Assembly (NCBI RefSeq): GCF_009827575.1
Contig: NZ_WTYR01000001.1
Coordinates: forward strand, 186,001-250,000
Direction: 5' to 3'
Length of the DNA: 64,000 nucleotides
Source of the DNA: Alteriqipengyuania halimionae
Lineage (GTDB): Bacteria > Pseudomonadota > Alphaproteobacteria > Sphingomonadales > Sphingomonadaceae
Of the stretch, positions 33,184 to 42,085 are shown in pieces (position 1 is the first letter of the stretch; each line of letters opens with the position of its first letter). The position numbers and the translations under genes are program-made. The notes under the pieces were generated by a model. That model searched no databases. It was not told where the DNA came from and saw only the letters and a program-made list of their open reading frames with translations.

Positions 33184-34287
33184 ATGACAGCGACGGCACC
33201 GGATTGGGATCGCTTCGGTCAATGGGGCAGGGGGCCTGCGCGGCTCATGCTCGCAGTGGTCTTGCTGATCCTTGCCATTGCCGCCGTCACACCGCCGCCC
33301 GATTCGCAGACCGGTGAACCGGCCGGCGTACCCTCTATCACCGGTGACAATCCCGATCGCCCGCGCGACGATGATCTGACGCTTTACGACAATGTGGTCG
33401 AGCGTTTGCAAGGCGGCGAGCACTATTACGATGTCATCGCCGAAGAGCATCGCAAGCTGCCATTTCCCTTGAAGCCGGGGCTGGCGGTGCGTCCACCGAC
33501 GCTCGCCTATATTCTTGCCTATGTGGGCGAGGACGGGATGATCCCGATCGGCCTTGTGTTGATGGCGCTCACGGTCTGGGCCTGGTGGCGGCGATTCGGT
33601 GACGAGCCGGGAGGCGGGCAATTCCGCCTGGTCGGTTGCGCCCTGGTGCTGGTCGGCGTCTCGCTTGGACTGGCGCGCTATTTCTTCGCGATGCACGAAT
33701 TGTGGGCGGGGATTCTCGTTGCCCTGGCGCTGGGTTTGCATCGACCGGGAAGGTGGGGCTGGTCGTTCGCGGTGCTCGCACTCGCTCTGGCGATCCGCGA
33801 GACCGTTCTTCCGGTCGTGTTGCTTCTGGGCGCGATGGCCTTCTGGCGGCGCGACTGGAAGGAAGGTGCAGCCTGGAGCGCAGTCGCCGTCCTCTTCGCG
33901 GTCGCGCTCGCGGTGCACCTGCATATCATCGCTGGGCTTGCCCGTCCCGAAGACCCCGAAGGGCCCGCTTGGCTGGTGCTGCGCGGGCTTCAGGGTTGGA
34001 TCGGCAATATCGTCCTGTCCTCGAACCTGCGCTGGCTTCCGAATTTGGTCTCTGGCCCGCTGGTGTTCCTGATGATCCTCGGCTGGGCAGGCTGGAAAAC
34101 GCCTGCCGGACGCACGCTTACGTTCTTCTCGCTGGGTTATGGACTGGCGTTCATGATCGGCGGGCGAAATGAGAATTTCTACTGGGGAATGGTCGTCGCG
34201 CCCGCGATGTTCGCTGGCCTCGCCATGGCGCCGATGGCGCTGCGATCGATCTGGCGCAGCGCTTTCCCAAACGTTTCTGCTCCATGA
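33184..34287 (+). CDS. Polytopic membrane protein, GT-C-like, first of two tandem paralogs
   Basis: 367 residues with about nine transmembrane segments. After the first helix a periplasmic loop has LTLYDNVVERLQGGEHYYDVIAEEHR split by a short gap from VRPPTLAYILA. Further on LALAIRETVLPVVLLLGAMAFWRRDW is matched closely by the next protein. The acidic residue and paired tyrosines after the first helix, followed by a VRxPT motif, recall membrane GT-C glycosyltransferases that use polyprenyl-phosphate sugars, but I cannot name a family. A strong GGGGAGGGGG precedes the ATG, 19 bp after ubiB, so it is likely part of the ubiE-ubiB transcript. Confidence 0.7.
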   Translation: MTATAPDWDRFGQWGRGPARLMLAVVLLILAIAAVTPPPDSQTGEPAGVPSITGDNPDRPRDDDLTLYDNVVERLQGGEHYYDVIAEEHRKLPFPLKPGLAVRPPTLAYILAYVGEDGMIPIGLVLMALTVWAWWRRFGDEPGGGQFRLVGCALVLVGVSLGLARYFFAMHELWAGILVALALGLHRPGRWGWSFAVLALALAIRETVLPVVLLLGAMAFWRRDWKEGAAWSAVAVLFAVALAVHLHIIAGLARPEDPEGPAWLVLRGLQGWIGNIVLSSNLRWLPNLVSGPLVFLMILGWAGWKTPAGRTLTFFSLGYGLAFMIGGRNENFYWGMVVAPAMFAGLAMAPMALRSIWRSAFPNVSAP

Positions 34288-34306
34288 TTGCGGGACGGGC
34301 GGTATC

Positions 34307-35443
34307 GTGAGCCTGAGCGATCCGCTGGGCTGGTTCGCCGGTTTCGAGCGGCCGTTGCGGGTCTTGCCTCGCTGGGGCGCCGCCTTGGTCTTATTCGGTG
34401 CCATCGGCGCGCTCGTTTGGAGTTCCGTTGCGGTCAGCCGCTATGCGCAGTTCGATGCGGTGCAGAAGCGCGAAACCGTGGAGCAGCGCGAAGGGCGCAG
34501 CGATGTCGACCTTTACGCCCGTATCAATGCGAGAATGAGCGAAGGGCAGGATTATTACACGGCCGCGCTGGCCGAACAGCGGGCCGACAATTACCCGACC
34601 CGACCCTTCGTCACCGTACGCCTGCCAACCATGGCCTGGGGCGCATTGTTATGGGGCGAAAGGGGCTGGCTGTTTCTCGCGATAACACTGCTAGGCGCCA
34701 ATCTACTCGCCTGGATTGCCGCGCCGCCGCGTGCCACTCTGATCGAACGGATTGCCGTGGGATTGCTGATCGTGGCGTGCGGAATCGGTGCGACTTACGA
34801 GCGCGTGGGACTGGTGCATGATCTGGTGGCGGGCCTGCTGCTTTCGCTGGCGCTCGCGCTGTATCGCCCGAGCCGTTGGTGGCCCGCACTGATCGCCGTC
34901 GCTCTGGCGCTGGCGATCCGTGAGATAGCGCTGCCCTTCGTGCTCCTATGGGTGGCCTTTGCGGCATCCCAGCGGCGCTGGCGCGAACTCGGTGCGCTTG
35001 GTACGCTGCTGGCGCTGTTCGCAATCGTCATGGCGTTTCACGCATGGAACGTTGCCGAGGCGCGGCTGCCGGGCGATCCGGTCTCGCCGGGCTGGCAGGG
35101 GCTGCACGGGCCGCAGATCGTGCTCAACAGCCTCATCAAACTGACCCCGCTGCTGTTGCTCCAGCCAGCCGTCGCAGCGCCGCTCGCCCTGTTGCCAATG
35201 CTGGGATGGTCGGCTGTCGGAGGACGACAAGGCGTTTTCGCGCTGGTGTGGTTTGCAGGCTTCGGCCTGGGGATGGCGCTGTTCGCCCGCGCGAACAATC
35301 ATTACTGGGTGTTGCTGATCCTGCCTGCTTATGCCGCGGGCATTGCGTTTGTTCCGCGCGCGCTGGCAGACCTTGCACGGGCGCTTAGAGGCCCAACGAG
35401 AAGCGCGGCCAGCTCCGCGGCGGTGGCGCCGCGATCGATCTGA
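34307..35443 (+). CDS. Polytopic membrane protein, GT-C-like, second tandem paralog
   Basis: 378 residues from a GTG start. It shares with its upstream neighbour the pattern DLYARINARMSEGQDYYTAA, then YPTRPFVTVRLPTMAW, and LALAIREIALPFVLLWVAFA, plus the same spacing of about nine helices, so the pair arose by duplication. The overall identity is clearly low, so the duplication is old or the two have specialised. No soluble catalytic domain is present. The start is uncertain: no strong ribosome-binding site is seen, but the first hydrophobic helix begins about 22 residues after this GTG. Convergent with the DUF4345 gene. Confidence 0.68.
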   Translation: MSLSDPLGWFAGFERPLRVLPRWGAALVLFGAIGALVWSSVAVSRYAQFDAVQKRETVEQREGRSDVDLYARINARMSEGQDYYTAALAEQRADNYPTRPFVTVRLPTMAWGALLWGERGWLFLAITLLGANLLAWIAAPPRATLIERIAVGLLIVACGIGATYERVGLVHDLVAGLLLSLALALYRPSRWWPALIAVALALAIREIALPFVLLWVAFAASQRRWRELGALGTLLALFAIVMAFHAWNVAEARLPGDPVSPGWQGLHGPQIVLNSLIKLTPLLLLQPAVAAPLALLPMLGWSAVGGRQGVFALVWFAGFGLGMALFARANNHYWVLLILPAYAAGIAFVPRALADLARALRGPTRSAASSAAVAPRSI

Positions 35444-35457
35444 CGCAGCGCTTTTGC

Positions 35458-35859
35458 TCAGGCCTCGCCGGTTTCACGCACCGTGTGATGTGGCAGCACG
35501 GCGCGGGCGAAGACGAGCGCCACGACATGCGCTGCTTCGACCAGCATAGGCAGCCACCAGCCCTCGACGGTGCCGTCGATCATCGCGCTCAAACCGCGCC
35601 CGAGAAAGGCGATGCCGAATAGCGCTATCGGCACCAGCAGCAGATCACCGCGACGTTGCCATGCACCCCACACCATGAAAATGGCGGCGACGAAGAAAAA
35701 TGCGGTCATATCCGCGCGCAGCACGGCCAAGCCTTGCGGTCCGTCGGGAATGAGGCCGAAATCGGTGCCGGCGGATACGGGGTTAATAAGGAACCCGATT
35801 CCGATAACCGTGTCGATTACGGCTGCTGCAACTATGAGGAAGGTTAGGATCAACCGCAT
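35458..35859 (-). CDS. Small membrane protein, DUF4345-like
   Basis: 133 residues with four predicted transmembrane helices. The first helix is LILTFLIVAAAVIDTVIGIGFLI, then the segment FGLIPDGPQGLAVLRADMTAFF, which matches the conserved first loop of DUF4345 proteins. Function is unknown. The start at 35859 puts the first helix at the N-terminus and follows a GAGAATTGAAAAC leader; an upstream in-frame ATG adds 19 residues without hydrophobicity. It is convergent with the second membrane paralog (14 bp gap). Confidence 0.72.
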   Translation of the reverse strand: MRLILTFLIVAAAVIDTVIGIGFLINPVSAGTDFGLIPDGPQGLAVLRADMTAFFFVAAIFMVWGAWQRRGDLLLVPIALFGIAFLGRGLSAMIDGTVEGWWLPMLVEAAHVVALVFARAVLPHHTVRETGEA

Positions 35860-36026
35860 GTTTTCAATTCTCCCGATCGTCGCGTTTACCGTGGCCGATC
35901 GGGCGCGCCGTGGCAATGTGCTGGACGATTGGGCGCTGGAATAGTGAGCCGGGGGACGCTAGCTAGCGTAACGATGCATCAATGGGCGTACAGTATTCGC
36001 AAGGCGATTTTGAAGGGAATGCGCGC

Positions 36027-37784
36027 GTGAGCGAGGGCAGCCCCAAGATCCTGCTCGTCATCGGCGGCGGTATCGCGGCCTACAAATCGTGCGAGCTGGT
36101 GCGGATGATCCGCCGCCAGGGCGGCTCGGTCACCTGCGTGCTGACCGACGGGGGAAGCCAGTTCGTTACCCCGATGACGCTTGCGGCGCTGAGCGAAAAC
36201 CCGGTCTATACCTCGCTGTGGGATCTCAAGCGCGAAAGCGAGATGGGGCACATCCAGCTCTCGCGTGAAGCCGACCTGATCGTGGTTTGTCCCGCCACTG
36301 CCGACCTTCTGGCGAAGATGAGCGCGGGGATCGCCGACGATCTGGCGACGACGCTGCTGCTCGCGACCGACAAACCCGTCGTCGTCGTGCCCGCGATGAA
36401 TGTCCGGATGTGGGAGCACCCCGCAACCCAACGCAATGTCGAGCGTCTGCGCGAAGCGGGTGTGGGCGTGATCGATCCGGGCGAAGGGCCGATGGCGTGC
36501 GGCGAATTCGGTGCCGGACGCCTGCCCGAACCGGTCGACATCTGGAACAGCCTGGCCGCGCAATTCGGCTATCCCGCCTCGGACGAATCGCCGATGCTGC
36601 CGCCTCCGCATGAGGCGCAGGCAAACGAGATTCCGGCATTGCCCAAGGCGGCGCGCGATTCCGACGACGTGGTGACCGAGGATCTGTCGCCCAACGCGCT
36701 CGAGGCGGTTGAAGACGACGCGGAAGAAGAAAACTGGGGCGGCGGCTTCGATCTTGGCGGATTGCTCGGCTCGCTGATCCGCCGCAACAAGCCGGTCGAG
36801 GAAGACCCGGCCGATTTCGACAAGCTCGACGAGGACGGCGAGGATTGGGAAGACCTGCCCGAACCCGAAATCGAGGAAGAGGATTACGATCCGCATGCGC
36901 TGCCGCCGGGCTTCGGCAAGGGCGGTGACGACAATCCGTTGGGCGGCCTCGTGGTGACCAAGGGCAAGGCGCGGTCCGCACCGCCGACCGATGCCGCAGC
37001 GATCAATCATCTCGTCCAGACCGGCGCGGGCAATCAGGCACCCGAGCCTGCCCCCGGCGATTATTATGGCGATCCGCTCGACGGACAGGGCGGGTTCGAT
37101 CAGGATCCGGCGCATCGTCCCCTATACGGCAAGCATGTGCTGGTAACCGCGGGCCCGACGCGCGAGGCGATCGATCCGGTGCGCTATCTGTCCAACCGCA
37201 GCTCGGGCAAGCAGGGCTTCGCGATTGCCGCCGCCGCTGCCGCCGCAGGCGCGCGGGTCACACTGGTTGCCGGGCCGGTCGCATTGCCGACTCCGCTTGG
37301 GGTGGGCCGTATCGATGTCGAAAGCGCCGAGGACATGCAGGCCGCCGTCCGCCGTGCTCTGCCGGCCGATGCCGCCGTGATGGTCGCCGCCGTGGCCGAC
37401 TGGCGCGCCAAGACGATCGAGCACGAAAAGATCAAGAAGCACTCCTCGGCCCCGCCCGCGCTGATCCTCGAGGAAAATCCCGACATTCTCGCCTGGCTCG
37501 CGACCCATCCGGATCGCCCCGGCCTGCTTGTCGGTTTTGCGGCGGAGACCGAAAACGTGCTCGATAACGCCAAGTCGAAGCTCCAGCGCAAGCGCGCCGA
37601 CTGGATCGTCGCCAACGACGTATCCGAAAGCGGCGGCGCGATGGATGGTGACGACAACGCCGTGGTGATCGTGGCCGCCGACGGAGTCGAACGGCTCGAC
37701 CGCATGCCCAAGCATCAGGTCGGGCGCGAGCTGGTCGCGCGGATTGCGCAGGCCCTCGGGGCTCCTGCGGAGGTCGAAGCATGA
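36027..37784 (+). CDS. coaBC: Bifunctional phosphopantothenoylcysteine decarboxylase/synthetase CoaBC with acidic insert
   Basis: 585 residues, against about 400 for a usual Dfp/CoaBC. The CoaC flavoprotein domain (residues 8-180) has [19 protein letters not shown], the catalytic-His segment [24 protein letters not shown] and the cysteine in [15 protein letters not shown]. The CoaB domain (about 367-585) starts with [20 protein letters not shown] and has [18 protein letters not shown]. Between them lies about 180 residues, strongly acidic and without evident fold. Together the domains make 4'-phosphopantetheine from phosphopantothenate and cysteine. The GTG start has GAAGGGA nine bases upstream. 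It overlaps dut by ATGA. Confidence 0.94.
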   Translation: MSEGSPKILLVIGGGIAAYKSCELVRMIRRQGGSVTCVLTDGGSQFVTPMTLAALSENPVYTSLWDLKRESEMGHIQLSREADLIVVCPATADLLAKMSAGIADDLATTLLLATDKPVVVVPAMNVRMWEHPATQRNVERLREAGVGVIDPGEGPMACGEFGAGRLPEPVDIWNSLAAQFGYPASDESPMLPPPHEAQANEIPALPKAARDSDDVVTEDLSPNALEAVEDDAEEENWGGGFDLGGLLGSLIRRNKPVEEDPADFDKLDEDGEDWEDLPEPEIEEEDYDPHALPPGFGKGGDDNPLGGLVVTKGKARSAPPTDAAAINHLVQTGAGNQAPEPAPGDYYGDPLDGQGGFDQDPAHRPLYGKHVLVTAGPTREAIDPVRYLSNRSSGKQGFAIAAAAAAAGARVTLVAGPVALPTPLGVGRIDVESAEDMQAAVRRALPADAAVMVAAVADWRAKTIEHEKIKKHSSAPPALILEENPDILAWLATHPDRPGLLVGFAAETENVLDNAKSKLQRKRADWIVANDVSESGGAMDGDDNAVVIVAADGVERLDRMPKHQVGRELVARIAQALGAPAEVEA

Positions 37785-38227
37785 GCGCGCGCGTGTCCGT
37801 CGAGGTACGGCGACTCGAACATGGAGAAGACCTCCCACTGCCGCGCTACGCCACCGACGGTGCTGCAGGCATGGACGTGGTCTCGGCCGAGGACATCGTG
37901 CTCGAATCCGGCATGCGGCACGCGGTTGCGACGGGCCTCGCGGTAGCGATACCCGAAGGATACGAAATCCAGGTCCGCCCGCGCTCCGGCCTTGCGCTGA
38001 AGCACGGCGTCAGCGTGCCCAACACGCCGGGGACAATCGACAGTGACTATCGCGGCGAATTGAAGATCATCATGATCAATCACGGCAGCGACCCGTTCCC
38101 GATCGCACGTGGAGATCGTGTCGCGCAGCTGGTGCTTGCGCCGGTCACGCTGGCCGCTTGGGAAGAGGTGGACGCGCTTTCGGATACCGTACGCGGCAGC
38201 GGGGGCTTCGGCTCGACCGGCGTTTAG
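37781..38227 (+). CDS. dut: Deoxyuridine 5'-triphosphate nucleotidohydrolase (dUTPase)
   Basis: 148 residues with the five trimeric dUTPase motifs: AAGMDVVS (1), [11 protein letters not shown] (2), [17 protein letters not shown] (3), [11 protein letters not shown] (4) and [10 protein letters not shown] (5). It hydrolyses dUTP to dUMP and pyrophosphate, protecting DNA from uracil. The start overlaps the coaBC stop (ATGA), so the two are translationally coupled, as in many alphaproteobacteria. Confidence 0.97.
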   Translation: MSARVSVEVRRLEHGEDLPLPRYATDGAAGMDVVSAEDIVLESGMRHAVATGLAVAIPEGYEIQVRPRSGLALKHGVSVPNTPGTIDSDYRGELKIIMINHGSDPFPIARGDRVAQLVLAPVTLAAWEEVDALSDTVRGSGGFGSTGV

Positions 38228-38241
38228 GCTAGAAGGGCCGC

Positions 38242-38550
38242 ATGCTCGGCATGTCCCTGATCGGCGCGATCCTCATGATCGTCTGGATCGTCATTCTCGT
38301 CTGGCTCTCCAAACGCCTGCTCGCAATGATCGCGCGGCGGACCAATTGGAACGCGTTCGACTGGCGCAACTGGTTGCTGTGTTTCGTCCTGCTCGTCGGT
38401 GGCATCTGGCTCGCCAATTTCGCATTGGACTGGCTCGATTTCGCGACCGGGACCCGCATCAGGCCGACTATCGCGCCGCCGGGGGCGCTGTTGCTAGCAT
38501 CGGTCGGTATCGCGGTGCCAGTGGCCGGGATCATGTCGCGGCGGAATTAG
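38242..38550 (+). CDS. Small membrane protein of unknown function
   Basis: 102 residues with three predicted transmembrane helices (LIGAILMIVWIVILVWLS, WLLCFVLLVGGIWLANFAL, LLLASVGIAVPVAGIM). It begins 14 bp after dut and is probably read from the same transcript. No family is recognised; the aromatic-rich loop RTNWNAFDWRNW is the only distinctive part. Confidence 0.65.
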   Translation: MLGMSLIGAILMIVWIVILVWLSKRLLAMIARRTNWNAFDWRNWLLCFVLLVGGIWLANFALDWLDFATGTRIRPTIAPPGALLLASVGIAVPVAGIMSRRN

Positions 38551-38555
38551 AAACG

Positions 38556-38582
38556 AAAAAGGGCGGACCCGAAGGCCCGCCC
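38556..38582 (-). terminator. Intrinsic terminator of the DUF4136 lipoprotein gene
   Basis: GGGCGG/CCGCCC stem (38561-38566 with 38577-38582), partly extended inward, followed on the minus strand by five T residues. It lies 26 bp past the lipoprotein stop and 5 bp past the convergent membrane gene. Confidence 0.75.
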
Positions 38583-38608
38583 AGTCGAGGGGTAAGAATG
38601 CGCGCGGC

Positions 38609-39316
38609 TTAGCGGCGCGGCTTGACCGGCATGTCTTCCGGGGCGACCGAAATGCGCACGGTCTCGCCCGAATTGCCGGGGAAGTCTGTGAACATCGCTT
38701 CAACCAGGTTCGGCACCAGATACTGAAGGCGCTTGGAGGGCGAGGCGGCTTCCGCGCTGCCTTCGAACAGGCGACGGCCGGTTGCGGCGTCGTCGATCTT
38801 CAGCTCGATATCGCTGACGAACACGGTGGTCGAAACGACATCGTCACGGGCGAAGAACGGATCGCGCCAGCCATAGCCCCACCGGCGGGTCGGGATATAG
38901 GCGATCCGTCCCGAACGCGTGCGAACGGCGCGATAGCGCGGATAGCCATACCAGCTGTCGTAGAAAGGATCGCGGAAGCCGGTGCGGCGCAGGACCTCGC
39001 GGCCATCGTCGAGCCCGTAATCGAACCGAACCAGCAGCGTGGCGTCTTCGGGGCTGGCCGCCTGGGTGTAGCCCAAACGGGCCATCTGATCGGCCACGTA
39101 CTTGGCATATTGCGAGAATTCGAGCCCGCCTTGAAGCGCCGGATCGTCGGCCACCACGGCGAAGCTCTGCCCCTGCGGAGCCGGAAGCTGCGATTCGAAG
39201 CGCGTCACGTCCGAACGGAACGGCGAGGCGGCACAGGCCGCCAAAGAGGCGAGAAGGATCGGAGTCGCGGCGAACTTGAGCGCGCGGCTCCACTTGGTGT
39301 TGGAAATCATGGTCAT
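38609..39316 (-). CDS. DUF4136 lipoprotein
   Basis: 235 residues. The lipobox LAAC follows a typical signal (FAATPILLASLAACAAS), so the mature protein is lipid-anchored in the periplasm. The core has YAKYVADQMARLGYTQAASPEDATLLVRFDYGLDDG split over one domain, aromatic repeats (RDPFYDSWYGYPRY) and a C-terminal LVEAMFTDFPGNSGETVRI, which are hallmarks of DUF4136. Function is unknown, with a role in envelope integrity assumed. The start at 39316 has GGAGA about eight bases upstream; ATG at 39310 is an alternative. Confidence 0.85.
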   Translation of the reverse strand: MTMISNTKWSRALKFAATPILLASLAACAASPFRSDVTRFESQLPAPQGQSFAVVADDPALQGGLEFSQYAKYVADQMARLGYTQAASPEDATLLVRFDYGLDDGREVLRRTGFRDPFYDSWYGYPRYRAVRTRSGRIAYIPTRRWGYGWRDPFFARDDVVSTTVFVSDIELKIDDAATGRRLFEGSAEAASPSKRLQYLVPNLVEAMFTDFPGNSGETVRISVAPEDMPVKPRR

Positions 39317-39440
39317 GGCGTCAGTCTCCGGCGTGAATGCGCAGTCCGGCCCCCCTGCATCCAGATGGACACCGGGCACGAAACTGGCTTTAGCATGGAT
39401 GCGGTTCTAACGCATCCGTGCTGAACCGGAATTGAATGCG

Positions 39441-39462
39441 AATTGCATCAAATGATGCAATT
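39441..39462. promoter_or_regulatory. AT-rich 22-bp inverted repeat downstream of trpS
   Basis: Perfect 10-bp arms (39441-39450, 39453-39462) with a two-base centre, 12 bp after the trpS stop and about 125 bp upstream of the DUF4136 start. A two-base loop is too tight for a good hairpin, so a protein-binding operator is as likely as a terminator. Confidence 0.4.
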
Positions 39463-39473
39463 GCAATGGGAAA

Positions 39474-40487
39474 TCAGCGCACAAGGCCGAGCGCGCGATA
39501 GGTCGCTTCGAGCGTGGGGGCAGCGTGGCTTCGGGCTTTCTCCGCACCCTTCGCGAGGATCGTATCGAGCGACTCGCGATCGCCCGAGAGCTCGCGGAAG
39601 CGGGCATTGATCGGTCCCAGCGTCTCGATCAGCAACTCGCCCAGCGCGAGTTTGAACTGCCCGAATCCCTGGCCGCCATATTCGCTTAGCACCTCATCGA
39701 CAGATTTGTCTGCCATGGCAGCGTAGATCGTCACCAGGTTCAGCGCCTCGGCGCGATCCTCGAGTCCCTCGGCCTCGCTTGGCAGAGGTTCGGGATCGGT
39801 CTTGGCCTTTTTGATCTTCTTCATGATCGTATCGGCATCGTCGACCAGTTCGACCCGGCTCATGTCGGAAGGGTCGGATTTGCTCATCTTCTTCCCGCCG
39901 TCACGCAGGCTCATGATCCGCGCCGCCGCGGGCGGCTGGATCGGTTCGGGCAGGGTGAAGACGGGCGCGTCTTCCGATGCAAAATCGTGGTTGAACTTGG
40001 TCGCGATGTCGCGCGCCAGCTCCAGATGCTGCTTCTGGTCCTCGCCCACCGGAACGTGGGTCGCCTGGTACAGGAGCACATCGGCGGCCTGCAGCACCGG
40101 ATAGGTGAACAGCGCCGCACTTGCGCCTTCGCGGTTCTTGCCGCTCTTGTCCTTGAACTGCGTCATCCGGTTCAGCCAGCCCATCCGGGCGGTCCCGTTG
40201 AGCAGCCACTGCATCTCGGGGTGCGCGGGCACTTGCGCTTGGTTGAACAGGATCGAGCGTTCTGGATCGATCCCGCACGCCACCAGCGCGGCTGCCATTT
40301 CCAGCGTCGCGCGCTTCAGCTCGGCCGGATCGTGCGGCATCGAGAGGGCGTGCAGATCGGCGAGGAAGAACAGGCATTCCTCACCGTCTCCCATCGCATC
40401 CTGCATCGCCACCCAGTTGCGAATCGCACCAAGATAATTGCCTAGGTGAAGGTTGCCGGTGGGCTGGATGCCGGAAACGACGCGCAT
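39474..40487 (-). CDS. trpS: Tryptophanyl-tRNA synthetase
   Basis: 337 residues, class I synthetase. The HIGH-type motif is in SGIQPTGNLHLGNYLGAI and the KMSKS loop in GGKKMSKSDPSD. Other conserved parts are LADLHALSM and PVLQAADVLLYQATHVPVGEDQKQH. It charges tRNA-Trp in the cytoplasm. It lies three bases downstream of murJ and is surely co-transcribed with it. Confidence 0.97.
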   Translation of the reverse strand: MRVVSGIQPTGNLHLGNYLGAIRNWVAMQDAMGDGEECLFFLADLHALSMPHDPAELKRATLEMAAALVACGIDPERSILFNQAQVPAHPEMQWLLNGTARMGWLNRMTQFKDKSGKNREGASAALFTYPVLQAADVLLYQATHVPVGEDQKQHLELARDIATKFNHDFASEDAPVFTLPEPIQPPAAARIMSLRDGGKKMSKSDPSDMSRVELVDDADTIMKKIKKAKTDPEPLPSEAEGLEDRAEALNLVTIYAAMADKSVDEVLSEYGGQGFGQFKLALGELLIETLGPINARFRELSGDRESLDTILAKGAEKARSHAAPTLEATYRALGLVR

Positions 40488-40490
40488 GGA

Positions 40491-42062
40491 TCAGGGAGCT
40501 TTCTTGGTGGTGAGCGCGGCGATGCGCTGCCGGTCGACGGCACCGACGGCGAAGGCCACGCCGAAATAGACGATGGCGGAACACAGGACGAGCACGGCCA
40601 AGGCGAATAGCCGCGCGAACAGGCCCGCAGCGAACCAGTCGGTTAGCAAATCGCGGGCGAACCACAAGGCCGCGCCCATCGCCGCTGCCGCGACCAGCTG
40701 TCGCAAGATCCGCCCGACGAGCTTCAGCGGGATCGTGTAATAGTCGCGTTTGACCAATACGATATAGAGGTAGGCCACGTTGATCCAGGCGCCGACCACG
40801 CTGGCGAAGGCGACGCCAATGACGCCGAAGTCGTCGACCAGCATGATGTTCATCAGCACGAATACCGCCAGCGAGATGAAGGCTGCATAAACCGGCGTGC
40901 GCGTGTCCGACCGGGCGTAGAAGTTCGGGACCAGCACCTTTACCAGCACGTAGGCTGGCAGGCCCAGCACGAGCGCGCCGAGCACCTGACCGGTCAGTTC
41001 GGCCTGCTCGAGGCTGAAGCGCCCGCCTTGGAAAATCATGGTGACGAACGGCACGGCACAAATTGCCAGCGCGACGGCGGCCGGGATTGTCAGCAGCATT
41101 GCAATCTCGATCGCATCGGACTGGATGCGATCGGTGCCCTCGCGATTCTTCGCACCGACGAATTTGCTCAAGGTCGGCAGGATCGCGGTCGACAACGCGA
41201 TACCGATGATACCCAGCGGCAGCTGGTTCAGCCGGTCGGCGTAGTTCATGTAGCTGATCGACCCGCTTTCGAGCTGGTTGAGGAAGTAGAGCTGCACCAG
41301 CGTATTGATCTGGTAGGCGCCGCCGCCGATTGCGGCAGGCAGGGCGATGATCGAGAGGCGCTTTACCTCGGGCGTGATACGCGGCCACAGGAGCTTCGGG
41401 CGAAACCCTTCTACCCGCGTCCAGTAATAGAGCCATGCCAGTTGGATCACCCCGCCGACCGTGACGGCCCAGGCTTGGCTGTAGCCGACCTGTCGGACGG
41501 TCCACCCCCACTCGGTCATCGCGTAATCGCCGAACAGGAGCGCGAGAATGAGGATCACGTTGAGCAGGATCGGGAAGCTTGCCCCGGGCGCGAAGCGGCT
41601 GACTGAATTGAGCATGCCGGTGAACAGCGTCACCAGGCTCACCAGCGCGATGTAGGGGAACATGATCCGCGCGAAATCGACTTCCATCGCGAATCTGGCC
41701 GGGGCCGCATCGCCGTCTCCCAGCACGGAGATCACCAGCGGCATCGCCAGCATCATGATCGCGCAGAGCGCTATCAACACCGGCAGGAAGACGCTCAGGA
41801 CATCGTCGGAGAAACTGCGGGCATCCTCGATCCCGCCATCGCCGTGGAGGCGCTTCGAGAACATCGGCACGAACGCAGCCGAGAACGCGCCTTCGGCGAA
41901 CAGCCGCCGGAACACGTTCGGGATGATGAAGGCCTGGAACCAGGCATCGGTGACGGCATTGGCGCCGAGGACGCGCGAGAAGATCATCTCGCGCGCCATC
42001 CCGGCGATGCGGCTGACCATGGTCAGTCCGCCGATCGTCCCGACATTCTTGAGGAGGCTCAT
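40491..42062 (-). CDS. murJ: Lipid II flippase MurJ (MviN)
   Basis: 523 residues with about 14 transmembrane helices. The N-terminus has the MurJ signature VSRIAGMAREMIFSRVLGANAVTDAWFQAF split over helix 1, with the essential arginine region, followed by FVPMFSKRL and PTLSKFVG. MurJ flips lipid II to the periplasmic side for wall synthesis. Expressed with trpS (3 bp gap) and 23 bp after secB, so secB-murJ-trpS probably form one transcript. Confidence 0.96.
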   Translation of the reverse strand: MSLLKNVGTIGGLTMVSRIAGMAREMIFSRVLGANAVTDAWFQAFIIPNVFRRLFAEGAFSAAFVPMFSKRLHGDGGIEDARSFSDDVLSVFLPVLIALCAIMMLAMPLVISVLGDGDAAPARFAMEVDFARIMFPYIALVSLVTLFTGMLNSVSRFAPGASFPILLNVILILALLFGDYAMTEWGWTVRQVGYSQAWAVTVGGVIQLAWLYYWTRVEGFRPKLLWPRITPEVKRLSIIALPAAIGGGAYQINTLVQLYFLNQLESGSISYMNYADRLNQLPLGIIGIALSTAILPTLSKFVGAKNREGTDRIQSDAIEIAMLLTIPAAVALAICAVPFVTMIFQGGRFSLEQAELTGQVLGALVLGLPAYVLVKVLVPNFYARSDTRTPVYAAFISLAVFVLMNIMLVDDFGVIGVAFASVVGAWINVAYLYIVLVKRDYYTIPLKLVGRILRQLVAAAAMGAALWFARDLLTDWFAAGLFARLFALAVLVLCSAIVYFGVAFAVGAVDRQRIAALTTKKAP

Positions 42063-42085
42063 CTAGCGCCCCCGTCCGCTCGCGA

